Shown: positions 48,005 through 56,075, counted from the stretch's first letter. The stretch: DNA of 64,000 bases from Kineosporia sp. NBRC 101731 (GCF_030269305.1 NZ_BSTC01000001.1:1005467-1069466), one strand, 5' to 3'. Numbers and translations: made by a program. The notes: a model not told the origin generated them from the letters alone.

Positions 48005-49326
48005 GCAGTACGGCCGAGTCGGACCCCCGGGCGCTGCAGGAACTGGTCGATGACGTGTCGGACCTGCTCCAGGCCCCGGCCACGCTCGAGGACACCGGAT
48101 TCGCCCTGGTGGCCTACGGGTCTCACGGCGCGGACGGGGTGGACCAGGTACGGGCGGCGTCGATCCTGCGCAAGACCGCGACCGCGCAGGTGCGTAGTTA
48201 CTTCCTCAACCACGGCATCGCCTCGGCCACGCAGCCGGTGCGCATTCCGGCCGATGAATCGCAGCAGATCGCGGCGCGGGTCTGTATCCCGGCGCGTTCC
48301 GGCGGTCGGACCCACGGCTATCTCTGGGTGGTCGAGCCCGCGACCGGGGTGGCGGCGCAGGCCCTGACCCAGGTGGCGCCGCTCGCGGACCGCGCCGGGG
48401 CCCTGCTCGCGCGGCGGGCGGGCGTGGCCGACGAGCGGGAGGCTCTGGTCGGCGAGTTGCTGAGGGGAGACGCCCTGCACGCAGCCGGCGCCTGGCGGCG
48501 CCTGGTGGCGCTCGGCGAGCTGGCCGGTGGCGAGGCCCTGGTGGTGGCCGTGATCCGGGCCCCGGAAGAAACGAGAACCCGCACGGTGATGTCGGTTCCG
48601 GCCGGCTCGGAGCCGGAGGTGGCTGCTCGGCGGATGGCCCGGCGGCTCCCGGCCGGGGCAGTGGCGGGGGTGAGCGACGCGCATCTGGTGCGGTTCAACG
48701 AGGGGACGCCGGTGGGCACCGGACCGGGGCCCGGGTCAGCTGCGGGTTCGGGGCGCGGCGGTTCGAGTCCGGTGGGTCCGGTGGGTCCGGTGGGGTCTTA
48801 CGGATCGGACCTGGGTCCGGCCGCGTCGGGTGCGGCAGGCCCGGATCCGGAAAGACCTGATCCGGTGGACCCTGGTTCGGCCGGGCCGGGACCGGTGGGC
48901 GTTGGAGCTGAGGACCATGCCGCGGCGGCCGCGCTCGTTGCCGCCGCCCGCCAGGCCGAGGCCGCCGCGGCCACGGCCGGCGCCCGGCCCCACCTCGGAC
49001 CGGTGCTGAGCTGGGTCGATCTCGGGTTCTACCGGGTGCTCGCGCAGGGCCCCGCCGCGGTGGAGGCCCTGATCGCGGGTACCCCGGCCGCGCGGCTGCG
49101 GGAGAAGGCCGACGCCGATCTGATCCGCACGGCGCTGGTCTGGCTGGACTCCGGAGGCAACGCCGCGCGCACGGCGGCCACGCTCTCCGTGCACCGCCAG
49201 ACCCTGTATTACCGGCTGGAACGCATCGAGCAGATGGCCGGGGTGGACCTGGACGAGGGGGAGGCGAGGCTCGGGCTGCACCTGGGCCTGGCGCTGAGCG
49301 AGGTACTGGCGAAGTACCAGGGCTGA
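48001..49326 (+). CDS. PucR-family regulator of proline catabolism
   Basis: A 441-residue transcription factor. The N-terminal ~140 residues (LQELVDDVSDLLQAPATLED, YLWVVEPATGVAAQALTQVA) form a sensor-like region. A central GGDEF-like segment is interrupted by a Pro/Gly/Ser/Asp insert of ~60 residues (including VGPVGPVGSYGSDLGPAASG). The C-terminal PucR HTH reads TALVWLDSGGNAARTAATLS and HRQTLYYRLERIEQMAGVDL. Position divergent from the proline dehydrogenase gene implies PutR/PruR-like control by proline (inference). The GTG at 48001 is chosen because VSSTAESDPRALQELVDDVS fits homologue N-termini. Confidence 0.85.
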   Translation: MSSTAESDPRALQELVDDVSDLLQAPATLEDTGFALVAYGSHGADGVDQVRAASILRKTATAQVRSYFLNHGIASATQPVRIPADESQQIAARVCIPARSGGRTHGYLWVVEPATGVAAQALTQVAPLADRAGALLARRAGVADEREALVGELLRGDALHAAGAWRRLVALGELAGGEALVVAVIRAPEETRTRTVMSVPAGSEPEVAARRMARRLPAGAVAGVSDAHLVRFNEGTPVGTGPGPGSAAGSGRGGSSPVGPVGPVGSYGSDLGPAASGAAGPDPERPDPVDPGSAGPGPVGVGAEDHAAAAALVAAARQAEAAAATAGARPHLGPVLSWVDLGFYRVLAQGPAAVEALIAGTPAARLREKADADLIRTALVWLDSGGNAARTAATLSVHRQTLYYRLERIEQMAGVDLDEGEARLGLHLGLALSEVLAKYQG

Positions 49327-49340
49327 GGGGCTCCGGAGAC

Positions 49341-49385
49341 ATCGTGTGCATTCCTTGCGCCCGGACCGCAAGGAATGCACACGAT
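49341..49385. repeat. Palindromic intergenic element, copy 2 (perfect 19-bp arms)
   Basis: ATCGTGTGCATTCCTTGCG (49341-49359), loop CCCGGAC, exact complement (49367-49385). It lies between the PucR stop and proC and probably also terminates transcription. It shares CGCAAGGAATGCAC with copy 1. Confidence 0.85.
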
Positions 49386-49409
49386 GAAGGCCCGCCCCGG
49401 GCGGCGGGG

Positions 49410-49415
49410 CATCAT
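49410..49415 (+). promoter_or_regulatory. Possible -10 element for proC start at 49423
   Basis: CATCAT ends 7 nt before the ATG at 49423. It lacks the first T of the consensus. Confidence 0.35.
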
Positions 49416-49422
49416 GGGCGGC

Positions 49423-50271
49423 ATGGTTGAGCAGGGTGAACAGGTTGAGCAGGGTGAACAGCAGGACGCCATCGGCCGGGTCGCGATCCTCGGGGCCGGG
49501 AACATGGGTGGCACGATCCTGGCCGGACTGCTGAGGGCCGGTCGCGGCCCGGGTGACGTGGTCGTGTCCGCCCGACGCCCCGAGCGTGCGCAGGAGCTGA
49601 AGCAGCAGTACGGCGTCGAGGTGATGGACAACATCGGGGCCGCGGCCTGGGGCGACACGGTGATCGTCGCGGTCAAGCCGCGGGACGTGGCCGGGCTCCT
49701 GACCGAGATCAGCCCGGCGCTGCGCCCCGGCACGCTGGTGATCTCGCTGGCCGCCGGGCAGACCATCACCTCGCTCGAGGGCAACGTGCCCGAGGGCACC
49801 CCGGTGATCCGGGTGATGCCGAACACCCCGTCCCTGGTCGACCAGGGCATGTCGGTGCTCAGCCCCGGCACCCACTGCCGGCCCGAGCACACCGAGCGCG
49901 CGCAGGAACTGCTCAGCGCCACCGGCAAGGTGCTCCAGGTGCCCGAGTCGTACCAGGACGCCGTCACCGCGGTCAGCGGTTCCGGCCCGGCCTACGTGTT
50001 CTACGTGGCCGAGGCGATGATCGAGGCCGGCGTGCTGCTGGGACTGCCCCGCCCGACGTCCACCGAGCTCGTGGTGCAGACCCTCTTCGGCGCGGCCACG
50101 ATGCTGCGGCAGACCGGTACCCACCCGAGCATCCTGCGCGAGCAGGTCACCAGCCCGGGCGGCACCACCGCGGCGGCCCTGCGGCTGCTCGACGACCAGC
50201 GGGTACGGGGCGCGTTCGTCTCGGCGATCGAGGCCGCGTGCCACAGGTCCGAGCAGTTGTCGAAGAACTAG
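49423..50271 (+). CDS. proC: Pyrroline-5-carboxylate reductase
   Basis: Last step of proline synthesis, 282 residues. Rossmann motif VAILGAGNMGGTILAGLLRA, VVSARRPERAQEL, AVKPRDVAGLL, RVMPNTPSLVDQGMSVL, VSGSGPAYVFYVAEAMIEAG and the C-terminal EQVTSPGGTTAAAL. The N-terminus carries VEQGEQVEQGEQ from an 18-bp tandem duplication (49425-49460). Other in-frame ATGs at 49375 and 49384 fall in the palindrome, and 49414 is also possible. It sits beside the proline-degradation genes but belongs to synthesis. Confidence 0.93.
   Translation: MVEQGEQVEQGEQQDAIGRVAILGAGNMGGTILAGLLRAGRGPGDVVVSARRPERAQELKQQYGVEVMDNIGAAAWGDTVIVAVKPRDVAGLLTEISPALRPGTLVISLAAGQTITSLEGNVPEGTPVIRVMPNTPSLVDQGMSVLSPGTHCRPEHTERAQELLSATGKVLQVPESYQDAVTAVSGSGPAYVFYVAEAMIEAGVLLGLPRPTSTELVVQTLFGAATMLRQTGTHPSILREQVTSPGGTTAAALRLLDDQRVRGAFVSAIEAACHRSEQLSKN
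49425..49460 (+). repeat. 18-bp tandem duplication in proC
   Basis: GGTTGAGCAGGGTGAACA occurs twice without a gap (49425-49442, 49443-49460), doubling VEQGEQ at the ProC N-terminus. Confidence 0.95.
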
Positions 50272-50325
50272 GGCGTTTCACCTCGTGACGTAACGGCGGA
50301 GCCTGCCAGGATCCGTACCAGCGAT

Positions 50326-50331
50326 TACCGT
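50326..50331 (+). promoter_or_regulatory. -10 element for leaderless start at 50339
   Basis: TACCGT ends 7 nt before the GTG at 50339. Confidence 0.5.
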
Positions 50332-50338
50332 GGGGGTT

Positions 50339-51520
50339 GTGGAGGCACTGCGGCTGGTCTGGGACGAGGCGTTCACCGCCTACGACTTCGGGGTCGAGCA
50401 TCCGATGGCCCCGATCCGGCTGGAGCTCACCGCCCGGCTGGCCGACGCGCTGGGCCTGCTCGACGCGGCCGGCGTGCACGTGGTCAGTGCCGAGCCCGCC
50501 TCCGACGAGCTACTGCTCACCGTGCACGAGGCGGCCTACGTCGAGGCGGTGCGCCGGGCCTCGACCCGCCCGACCCTCGAAGACCTGCGGTTCGGCCTGG
50601 GCAGCAGTGACGTGCCGACGTTCCCGGGCATGCACGAGGCCAGCGCCCGGATCTGCGCCGCCAGCCGCGACGTCGCGCTCGCGGTCTGGTCGGGGCAGGC
50701 CGCGCACGGGGTCAATTTCACCGGCGGTCTGCACCACGCCATGCCCGGGGCGGCCAGCGGTTTCTGCGTCTACAACGACGTCGGGGTGGCCATCCAGGCG
50801 TTGCTCGACGCCGGTGCGAAGCGGGTGGCCTACGTGGACGTCGACGTCCACCACGGTGACGGTGTGGAGAAGATCTTCTGGGACGACCCCCGGGTGCTCA
50901 CGATCTCCCTGCACGAGAACGGCCGGGTGCTCTTCCCCGGCACCGGGTTCCCCGAGGAGATCGGCGGTGCGCAGGCCCAGGGCGAGGCCGTCAACGTGGC
51001 GTTGCCGCCCGGCACCTCGGACGCCGGCTGGCTGCGGGCCTTCCACGCGGTGGTGCCGCCCCTGCTGGCGGCCTTCGAGCCGGATGTGCTGGTCACCCAG
51101 CAGGGCTGCGACTCGCACGTGCTCGACCCGCTGGCCCACCTGGCCCTGTCGCTGGACGCGCAGCGGGCCTCCTACGAGGCCCTGCACGACTTCTCCCACC
51201 GCTACGCCCACGGCCGCTGGGTGGCGTTCGGCGGAGGTGGGTACGAGGTGGTCGACGTGGTGCCCCGGGCCTGGGCCCATCTCATCGGGATCGCGGCGCA
51301 CCGTCCGGTGCCGCCGGGTACCGACGTCCCGGCCGACTGGCGGGACTACGTCGCCTCCCGCTGCGGCCGTTCCGCCCCGCTGCGGATGACCGACGGGGCG
51401 AACATCGACTACCGCTCCTGGGCCACCGGCTACGACCCCGCCGACGCGATCGACCGGGTCGTCCTGGCGACCCGTAAGGCGGTCTTCCCGTTGCACGGTC
51501 TTGACCCCTATTTCGACTGA
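50339..51520 (+). CDS. acuC: AcuC-like class I deacetylase
   Basis: A 393-residue member of the histone-deacetylase/acetoin-utilisation family. Zn and charge-relay residues are visible: FTGGLHHAMPGAASGFCVYND, YVDVDVHHGDGVEKIFW, SLHENGRVLFPGTG, TQQGCDSHVLDPL and FGGGGYEV. In Bacillus AcuC deacetylates acetyl-CoA synthetase; the target here is unknown. The GTG at 50339 fits the -10 spacing better than the GTG at 50330 nine bases upstream. Confidence 0.9.
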   Translation: MEALRLVWDEAFTAYDFGVEHPMAPIRLELTARLADALGLLDAAGVHVVSAEPASDELLLTVHEAAYVEAVRRASTRPTLEDLRFGLGSSDVPTFPGMHEASARICAASRDVALAVWSGQAAHGVNFTGGLHHAMPGAASGFCVYNDVGVAIQALLDAGAKRVAYVDVDVHHGDGVEKIFWDDPRVLTISLHENGRVLFPGTGFPEEIGGAQAQGEAVNVALPPGTSDAGWLRAFHAVVPPLLAAFEPDVLVTQQGCDSHVLDPLAHLALSLDAQRASYEALHDFSHRYAHGRWVAFGGGGYEVVDVVPRAWAHLIGIAAHRPVPPGTDVPADWRDYVASRCGRSAPLRMTDGANIDYRSWATGYDPADAIDRVVLATRKAVFPLHGLDPYFD

Positions 51521-51815
51521 CCCGCGGGTAGGGATCTGTCCCCCGAACGGGGCTCGGACTGGGACTTCAAGGCACACGCGGGCCGTACCGGTGGGTTGAG
51601 TGCCAAAAAGGGGCAGTTCGGTGGAGAAGTTGACCCGGTAATTCGGACTAGTCGGCAACTCGATTCACACATCAGGCTCACTTACACCTATGGTTGGTTA
51701 CGGGGCGTTGCCGAACGTATCCGGAGCGAAGTCACCAGACGTCGACATCCGGTGCGAGAGGGTCCAGAACGGCCCACGTTCCGCACTCCGCAGCCCTACC
51801 GAGGGGAGACCTGAG
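51521..51815 (+). other. Upstream region of the BldC-like gene
   Basis: A 295-nt gap without a gene. A TATGGT hexamer at 51689-51694 could be a -10, giving a ~120-nt leader. The segment 51610-51700 is less G/C-rich than average, as expected for a promoter. No operator is recognised. Confidence 0.4.
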
Positions 51816-52040
51816 ATGACCGCCGTGCGTGCCCTGCCCAGGGGAGATTTCGAAGTCCGTTTCCTCACCGTGGCCGAGGTGGCCGGGATCATGAGGGTGT
51901 CGAAAATGACCGTTTACCGCCTCGTCCACGCCGGTGAGCTGGCAGCGATGCGGGTCGGCCGCTCGTACCGGGTTCCGGAGCGGGCGGTGCAGGAGTACCT
52001 GCGTCACTCCTACATGAACGGCAACAGCGAAACCGCCTGA
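51816..52040 (+). CDS. BldC/excisionase-like small MerR-type HTH protein
   Basis: A 74-residue DNA-binding protein: FLTVAEVAGIMRVSKMTVYRL is the winged helix recognition region, and LVHAGELAAMRVGRSYRVPE forms the wing. GGGGAG lies about 8 nt before the ATG. It is of the type of mycobacterial Rv0500A and a distant relative of the developmental regulator BldC. The frame is open upstream to 51690 without support. A 32-residue ribosomal protein gene follows, as in mycobacteria. Confidence 0.88.
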   Translation: MTAVRALPRGDFEVRFLTVAEVAGIMRVSKMTVYRLVHAGELAAMRVGRSYRVPERAVQEYLRHSYMNGNSETA

Positions 52041-52214
52041 CGGCCGTCCGACGGCACCCGATCCATCGGTGAACCGGAGGGCGAGACCGGGGGCACCACG
52101 TCCGAGGCGCTACCCTGGGACCAGGTACGGCTGGTGTGGGTCTTCCCGCGCCGCGAGCAACCTTGATCCCGCGCAGGTGTCGCGGGCGACCCGATCTACG
52201 AACTGCGAGGACCC

Positions 52215-52313
52215 GTGGGCTCCGTCATCAAGAAGCGCCGCAAGCGGATGGCTAAGAAGAAGCACCGCAAGCTGTTGCGCAAGACGCGTCACCAGCGTCG
52301 CAACAAGAAGTAG
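52215..52313 (+). CDS. Ribosomal protein bS22 (AURKAIP1/COX24 domain), 32 aa
   Basis: A tiny, highly basic protein beginning MGSVIKKRRKRMAKKKHRKL and ending RRNKK. This matches the AURKAIP1/COX24-domain peptide (Rv0500B type) found as bS22 in the mycobacterial 30S subunit. GCGAGGA lies just upstream of the GTG. It is easily missed by length cut-offs. A strong hairpin terminator follows. Confidence 0.92.
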   Translation: MGSVIKKRRKRMAKKKHRKLLRKTRHQRRNKK

Positions 52314-52344
52314 AAACACCTGACCCGAACGTAGTACCGCACAC

Positions 52345-52370
52345 CGGCGGCCAGTACTCACTGGCCGCCG
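52345..52370 (+). terminator. Hairpin terminator after bS22 gene
   Basis: An 11-bp perfect stem (CGGCGGCCAGT / ACTGGCCGCCG) with loop ACTC, then CGCGTGCTTT. Confidence 0.85.
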
Positions 52371-52581
52371 CGCGTGCTTTGCGGGCTTCGTGGGTGGGCG
52401 CGTCGCGAGGCGCGCCGGGTGCGGTCGGCCAATGATGGACGCGTAACTCGGTCCGCGGGTCAGGTCGGGTCCCGGCGGCCCGGGGAAGGACCGCATGATC
52501 ACCAGCAGAATGGTTGGTGATCAGGCAGACCTCCCCGCGCGGCCTCTGCGTGGCCGGTCCCACGAAGTAGCAGGAGGCGGT

Positions 52582-53664
52582 ATGGGTAGGTCGGTGCTGG
52601 TGGCCGGGGTCTCCCGGTATCTCGGTGCCCGCTTCGCCCGGCTGCTCGCGCAGGAACCCGGGGTGGACCGGGTGGTGGGGGTTGACGTCATCGCCCCGCC
52701 CTACGACATCGGCGCCGCGGAGTTCGTGCGGGCCGACATCCGCAACTCGATGATCGGCCGGATCATCGAGCAGACCGGCGTGGACACCGTCGTGCACATG
52801 AGCGTGATTGCCACCCCGGTCTCGGCCGGGGGCCGCACGGCGCAGAAAGAAATCAACGTGATCGGCACGATGCAGCTGCTCGCCGCCTGCCAGCGGGCGA
52901 CCCGGCTGCGACGGCTGGTGGTGAAGTCCACCTCGGCGGTCTACGGCAGCAGTCCGCGCGACCCGGCGATGTTCACCGAGACCCTGGTGGGCAAGCATCC
53001 GCCACGCACCGGCTGGGGCAAGGACTCGGCCGAGGTCGAGGAGTACGTGCGGGGGTTCAGCCGCCGCCGGCCCGAGGTCGAGGTGGTGACCCTGCGGCTG
53101 GCGAACATCGTCGGTCCGGGCATCCGCACCTCGATGACCGACTACTTCAGCCTGCCGGTGATCCCGGGCGTGCTCGGCTTCGACCCGCGTCTGCAGTTCC
53201 TGCACGAGGACGACGCTCTGGAGGCGATCCGCCGGGCCACGCTCGGCGACGCGCAGGGTGTGATCAACGTGGCCGGGGACGGCGTGATCGGTCTGAACCA
53301 GGCCGCCGGGTTCGCGGGCCGCCCGACCGTCGGGGTGCCACCGCGCCTGGCCGGGCTGATGGGAAGTCTCTATCACCGCGGCGGGCTCGCCGACTTCAGC
53401 GCCGACCAGGTGCGTTATCTGCGCTTCGGCCGCTGTCTCGATACCACCCGCATGCGTGAGCAGCTCGGCCTCGAACCGGCGTACACCACCCGGGAGGCGT
53501 TCCTCGACTTCGTCCGCACCCGTGGCCTGCGCGGTCCGCTCTCGCCCGAGGTGGTGAACGCGGTCGAGCGCAAGGTCGTGAACTGGCTGCGCCCGCCGGG
53601 GCCCGCGAGGGCCACCCGGACCGCGGGAGCGGCGCCTCGTCCTCAATTCACGGACACCCCGTGA
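52582..53664 (+). CDS. NAD-dependent epimerase/dehydratase family protein (extended SDR)
   Basis: A 360-residue protein of the Rv0501 (galE2) type. The cofactor loop reads VAGVSRYLGARFARLLAQ, so the central Gly of GxxGxxG is replaced. DVIAPPYDIGAAEFVRADIR, VVHMSVIATP, VKSTSAVYGSSPRDP and LRLANIVGPGIRT follow. The usual YxxxK is altered: the segment after the Ser strand reads TGWGKDSAEVEEYV, which retains a Lys but no canonical Tyr before it. A GalE reaction is therefore doubtful. AGGAGG lies 4 nt before the ATG. It overlaps the acyltransferase gene by 4 nt. Confidence 0.82.
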   Translation: MGRSVLVAGVSRYLGARFARLLAQEPGVDRVVGVDVIAPPYDIGAAEFVRADIRNSMIGRIIEQTGVDTVVHMSVIATPVSAGGRTAQKEINVIGTMQLLAACQRATRLRRLVVKSTSAVYGSSPRDPAMFTETLVGKHPPRTGWGKDSAEVEEYVRGFSRRRPEVEVVTLRLANIVGPGIRTSMTDYFSLPVIPGVLGFDPRLQFLHEDDALEAIRRATLGDAQGVINVAGDGVIGLNQAAGFAGRPTVGVPPRLAGLMGSLYHRGGLADFSADQVRYLRFGRCLDTTRMREQLGLEPAYTTREAFLDFVRTRGLRGPLSPEVVNAVERKVVNWLRPPGPARATRTAGAAPRPQFTDTP

Positions 53665-54806
53665 GCGCGCCCGACCCCGACAGCCCCGACAGCCCCGACC
53701 GCATCGCCACCGATCAGGTGCGCGCGGGTGCCGAACGGGCCGCGGCCGAACGCAACCGCCGTCATCCGAACCCCCTGCTCTCGGCGCCGGACGAGCCGCC
53801 CCCGGCCGTGCCCGACGCGGCGATCGCGCGGCCCACGGTGGTGCCCGCCTCGTCCACCGCCTCGATGGTGCTCTCGATCGCCGGGCAGATCGGCCAGTCG
53901 ATGCTCACCGCGATCACCGAGGTGCCGGACGAGCAGAGCGAAACGGGCATGAAGGACGAGGCACCTCACCCCGACGACGCCCCGGACCGGCTGCTCGATC
54001 TTCTGGAGTTCCTCCGGACCCGCCTGGCCGGCGACTACGAGATGGACGAGTTCGGGTTCGACCCGGCGTTCGCCGACGCGGTACCCCTCAACCTGCTGCG
54101 GCCGCTCTACAAGAACTGGTTCCGGGTGGAGGTGCGCGGCGCGGAGAACATCCCGGCCACCGGGGGCGCGCTGATCGTGGCCAACCACTCGGGTGCGATC
54201 CCGGTGGACGCCCTGATGACGGCCGTGGCGGTGCGCGAGGAACGCGGGCGTCACCTGCGCATCCTCGGTGGCGACCTGGTGTTCCAGACCCCGGTGCTCT
54301 CGACGCTGGCGCGGCGGGCGGGTGCCACGCTGGCGGCCAACCCGGACGCCGAGCGGCTGCTGTCGTCGGGTGAGCTCGTCGGGGTCTGGCCGGAGGGCTA
54401 CAAGGGCATCGGAAAACCCTTCTCCGAGCGCTACAAACTGCAGCGGTTCGGGCGCGGTGGGTTCGTGTCGGCGGCGCTGCGCACCGGTGTGCCGATCGTG
54501 CCCTGCTCGATCGTGGGGGCCGAGGAGATCTACCCGATCATCGCCGATGTGCCGGCGCTGGCCCGGCTCCTGGGTCTTCCCTACCTACCGGTGACGCCGT
54601 TCTTCCCGCTGCTGGGACCGCTCGGCGCGGTGCCGCTGCCGAGCAAGTGGCTGATCGAGTTCGGTCCGCCGATCCAGCCGGACGAGACCGGCCCGCAGGC
54701 GGCGGAAGACCCGATCCTGGTGTTCGACCTGACCGACCGGATCCGCCAGACGATCCAGCAGACCCTCTACTCGCTCCTGGTTCAGCGCCGGTCGGTCTTC
54801 TTCTGA
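53661..54806 (+). CDS. Lysophospholipid acyltransferase family protein
   Basis: A 381-residue protein like Rv0502. An N-terminal Pro/Asp/Ala-rich region of ~95 residues (with a PDSPDSPD repeat) precedes a PlsC-type domain: VANHSGAIPVDALM (the His...Asp catalytic motif with unusual spacing), ERLLSSGELVGVWPEGYKG, KPFSERYKLQRFGRGGFV and GVPIVPCSIVGAEEIYP. The GTG overlaps the epimerase stop. Its last 25 nt overlap the convergent HAD gene. The acyl acceptor is unknown. Confidence 0.82.
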   Translation: MSAPDPDSPDSPDRIATDQVRAGAERAAAERNRRHPNPLLSAPDEPPPAVPDAAIARPTVVPASSTASMVLSIAGQIGQSMLTAITEVPDEQSETGMKDEAPHPDDAPDRLLDLLEFLRTRLAGDYEMDEFGFDPAFADAVPLNLLRPLYKNWFRVEVRGAENIPATGGALIVANHSGAIPVDALMTAVAVREERGRHLRILGGDLVFQTPVLSTLARRAGATLAANPDAERLLSSGELVGVWPEGYKGIGKPFSERYKLQRFGRGGFVSAALRTGVPIVPCSIVGAEEIYPIIADVPALARLLGLPYLPVTPFFPLLGPLGAVPLPSKWLIEFGPPIQPDETGPQAAEDPILVFDLTDRIRQTIQQTLYSLLVQRRSVFF

Positions 54807-55639
54807 TCGATCGCCGGGGGCTCCTGGCGACGGTTCGACACCAGCGCGCCCGCGGCGAAACCGGCCAGCACCCCGGCCCCGGCGGCGGGCAGGCCGATCT
54901 TCGCCGCGCGCCGGGTGGTGCGGTAGTCGTGCACCTGCCAGCCGTTGGCCCGGGCGTGGGCCCGGAGCCGGGAGTCCGGGTTGATCGCGACCGGGTGACC
55001 GACCAGCGAGAGCAGCGGGATGTCGTTGGAGGAGTCGCTGTAGGCGGCGCACCGGCGCAGTGACAGGCCCTCGCGCCGGGCCAGGGCGGAGACGGCGTCG
55101 GCCTTGGCCTCACCGTGCATCGGGGCCCCGACCAGCTGGCCGGTGTAGCGGCCGTCGACGTGCTCGGAGATCGTGCCCAGGGCACCGGTCAGCGCCAGGC
55201 GCTGGGCGATCACCTCGGCGATCTCGATCGGGGTGGCGGTGACCAGCCAGACCCGCTGCCCGGCGTCTTCGTGCATGCGGGCCAGGGCGAGGGTGCCGGG
55301 CCAGATCTTGTTGGTGAGAATGTCTTCGAAGACCTCCTCACCGATGGTGCGCATCTCGGCGACCGACCGTCCGGCGATGAACGCCAGGGCGCGGGTCTGC
55401 ACCTCGGCCAGCGCGTGCGGGTGCTCGCCGATGGCCAGAAAACGGGCCTGTTGCAAGGCGAACCGGCAGATGTCGCGCGGCGTGAGGAAACCGCGGTGAT
55501 AGAGGCCTCGGGCCAGATGAAAGATCGATGCCCCGCGGACGATGGTGTTGTCCACGTCGAAGAAGGCGGCCGCAGTCGGGTCGCCCGGGCGAGCCGGTGG
55601 GGAGTGGCTCTCCACCATCCGGATCTCGGCGTCCGACAT
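54782..55639 (-). CDS. HAD-IB hydrolase, SerB1-like
   Basis: A 285-residue protein of the Rv0505c type. HAD motifs: AAFFDVDNTIVRGASIF (nucleophile), WLVTATPIEIAE (motif II), KADAVSALARREGLSLRRCAAYSDSSNDIPLL (motifs III/IV). A C-terminal hydrophobic stretch (IGLPAAGAGVLAGFAAGALV) may anchor it to the membrane. Phosphoserine is one candidate substrate; a phospholipid-linked phosphate is another, given the acyltransferase neighbour. The ATG at 55639 has TAGACT 7 nt upstream. Confidence 0.85.
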   Translation of the reverse strand: MSDAEIRMVESHSPPARPGDPTAAAFFDVDNTIVRGASIFHLARGLYHRGFLTPRDICRFALQQARFLAIGEHPHALAEVQTRALAFIAGRSVAEMRTIGEEVFEDILTNKIWPGTLALARMHEDAGQRVWLVTATPIEIAEVIAQRLALTGALGTISEHVDGRYTGQLVGAPMHGEAKADAVSALARREGLSLRRCAAYSDSSNDIPLLSLVGHPVAINPDSRLRAHARANGWQVHDYRTTRRAAKIGLPAAGAGVLAGFAAGALVSNRRQEPPAIDQKKTDRR

Positions 55640-55646
55640 GGCGTGG

Positions 55647-55652
55647 AGTCTA
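55647..55652 (-). promoter_or_regulatory. -10 element for leaderless start at 55639 (minus)
   Basis: On the minus strand TAGACT ends 7 nt before the ATG at 55639, identical to the disA arrangement. Confidence 0.55.
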
Positions 55653-55764
55653 CGCGTGCGCCCGCCGGCGTACAGGCCGGGCAACGCCGGGATGACGTGA
55701 CATCGAGCCGAACAACCCTGAATTGCCGAAGGTCACGAGTGGGTTACGCGGAAGGGTGGGGACG

Positions 55765-55770
55765 TAATGT
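55765..55770 (+). promoter_or_regulatory. -10 element for leaderless start at 55778
   Basis: TAATGT ends 7 nt before the GTG at 55778. Confidence 0.5.
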
Positions 55771-55777
55771 TGGGTGT

Positions 55778-56065
55778 GTGCCAGACGTTACCGACGATCA
55801 GTCGCGAATCACCCTGATCGGCAAACCCGGTTGCCATTTGTGCGACGCCGCCCGGATCGTTGTGGAAAAAGTCTCAGCCGAAACCGGGGCAGGATGGAAG
55901 GAAATCTCCATTTCGGACCGTCCCGATCTGGCCGCGCGCTATGCCGAGCAGATCCCGGTGGTGCTGGTCGACGGCGCGCAGCACGACTACTGGAGGGTCG
56001 ACGAGAACCGGCTCCGGAGGGCCCTCACTCGGCGTAAAGGCTTCTTCTCCCGCCGTGACCGATGA
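55778..56065 (+). CDS. Glutaredoxin-like thiol protein (DUF836)
   Basis: A 95-residue thioredoxin-fold protein with GKPGCHLCDAARIVV (C-x2-C), IPVVLVDG (cis-Pro) and a basic tail (RRKGFFSRRDR). Its place just before rex-hemA is as in mycobacteria (Rv0508). The electron partner is unknown. A Rex operator lies 11 nt after its stop. Confidence 0.88.
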   Translation: MPDVTDDQSRITLIGKPGCHLCDAARIVVEKVSAETGAGWKEISISDRPDLAARYAEQIPVVLVDGAQHDYWRVDENRLRRALTRRKGFFSRRDR

Positions 56066-56075
56066 GTTGGCAACT

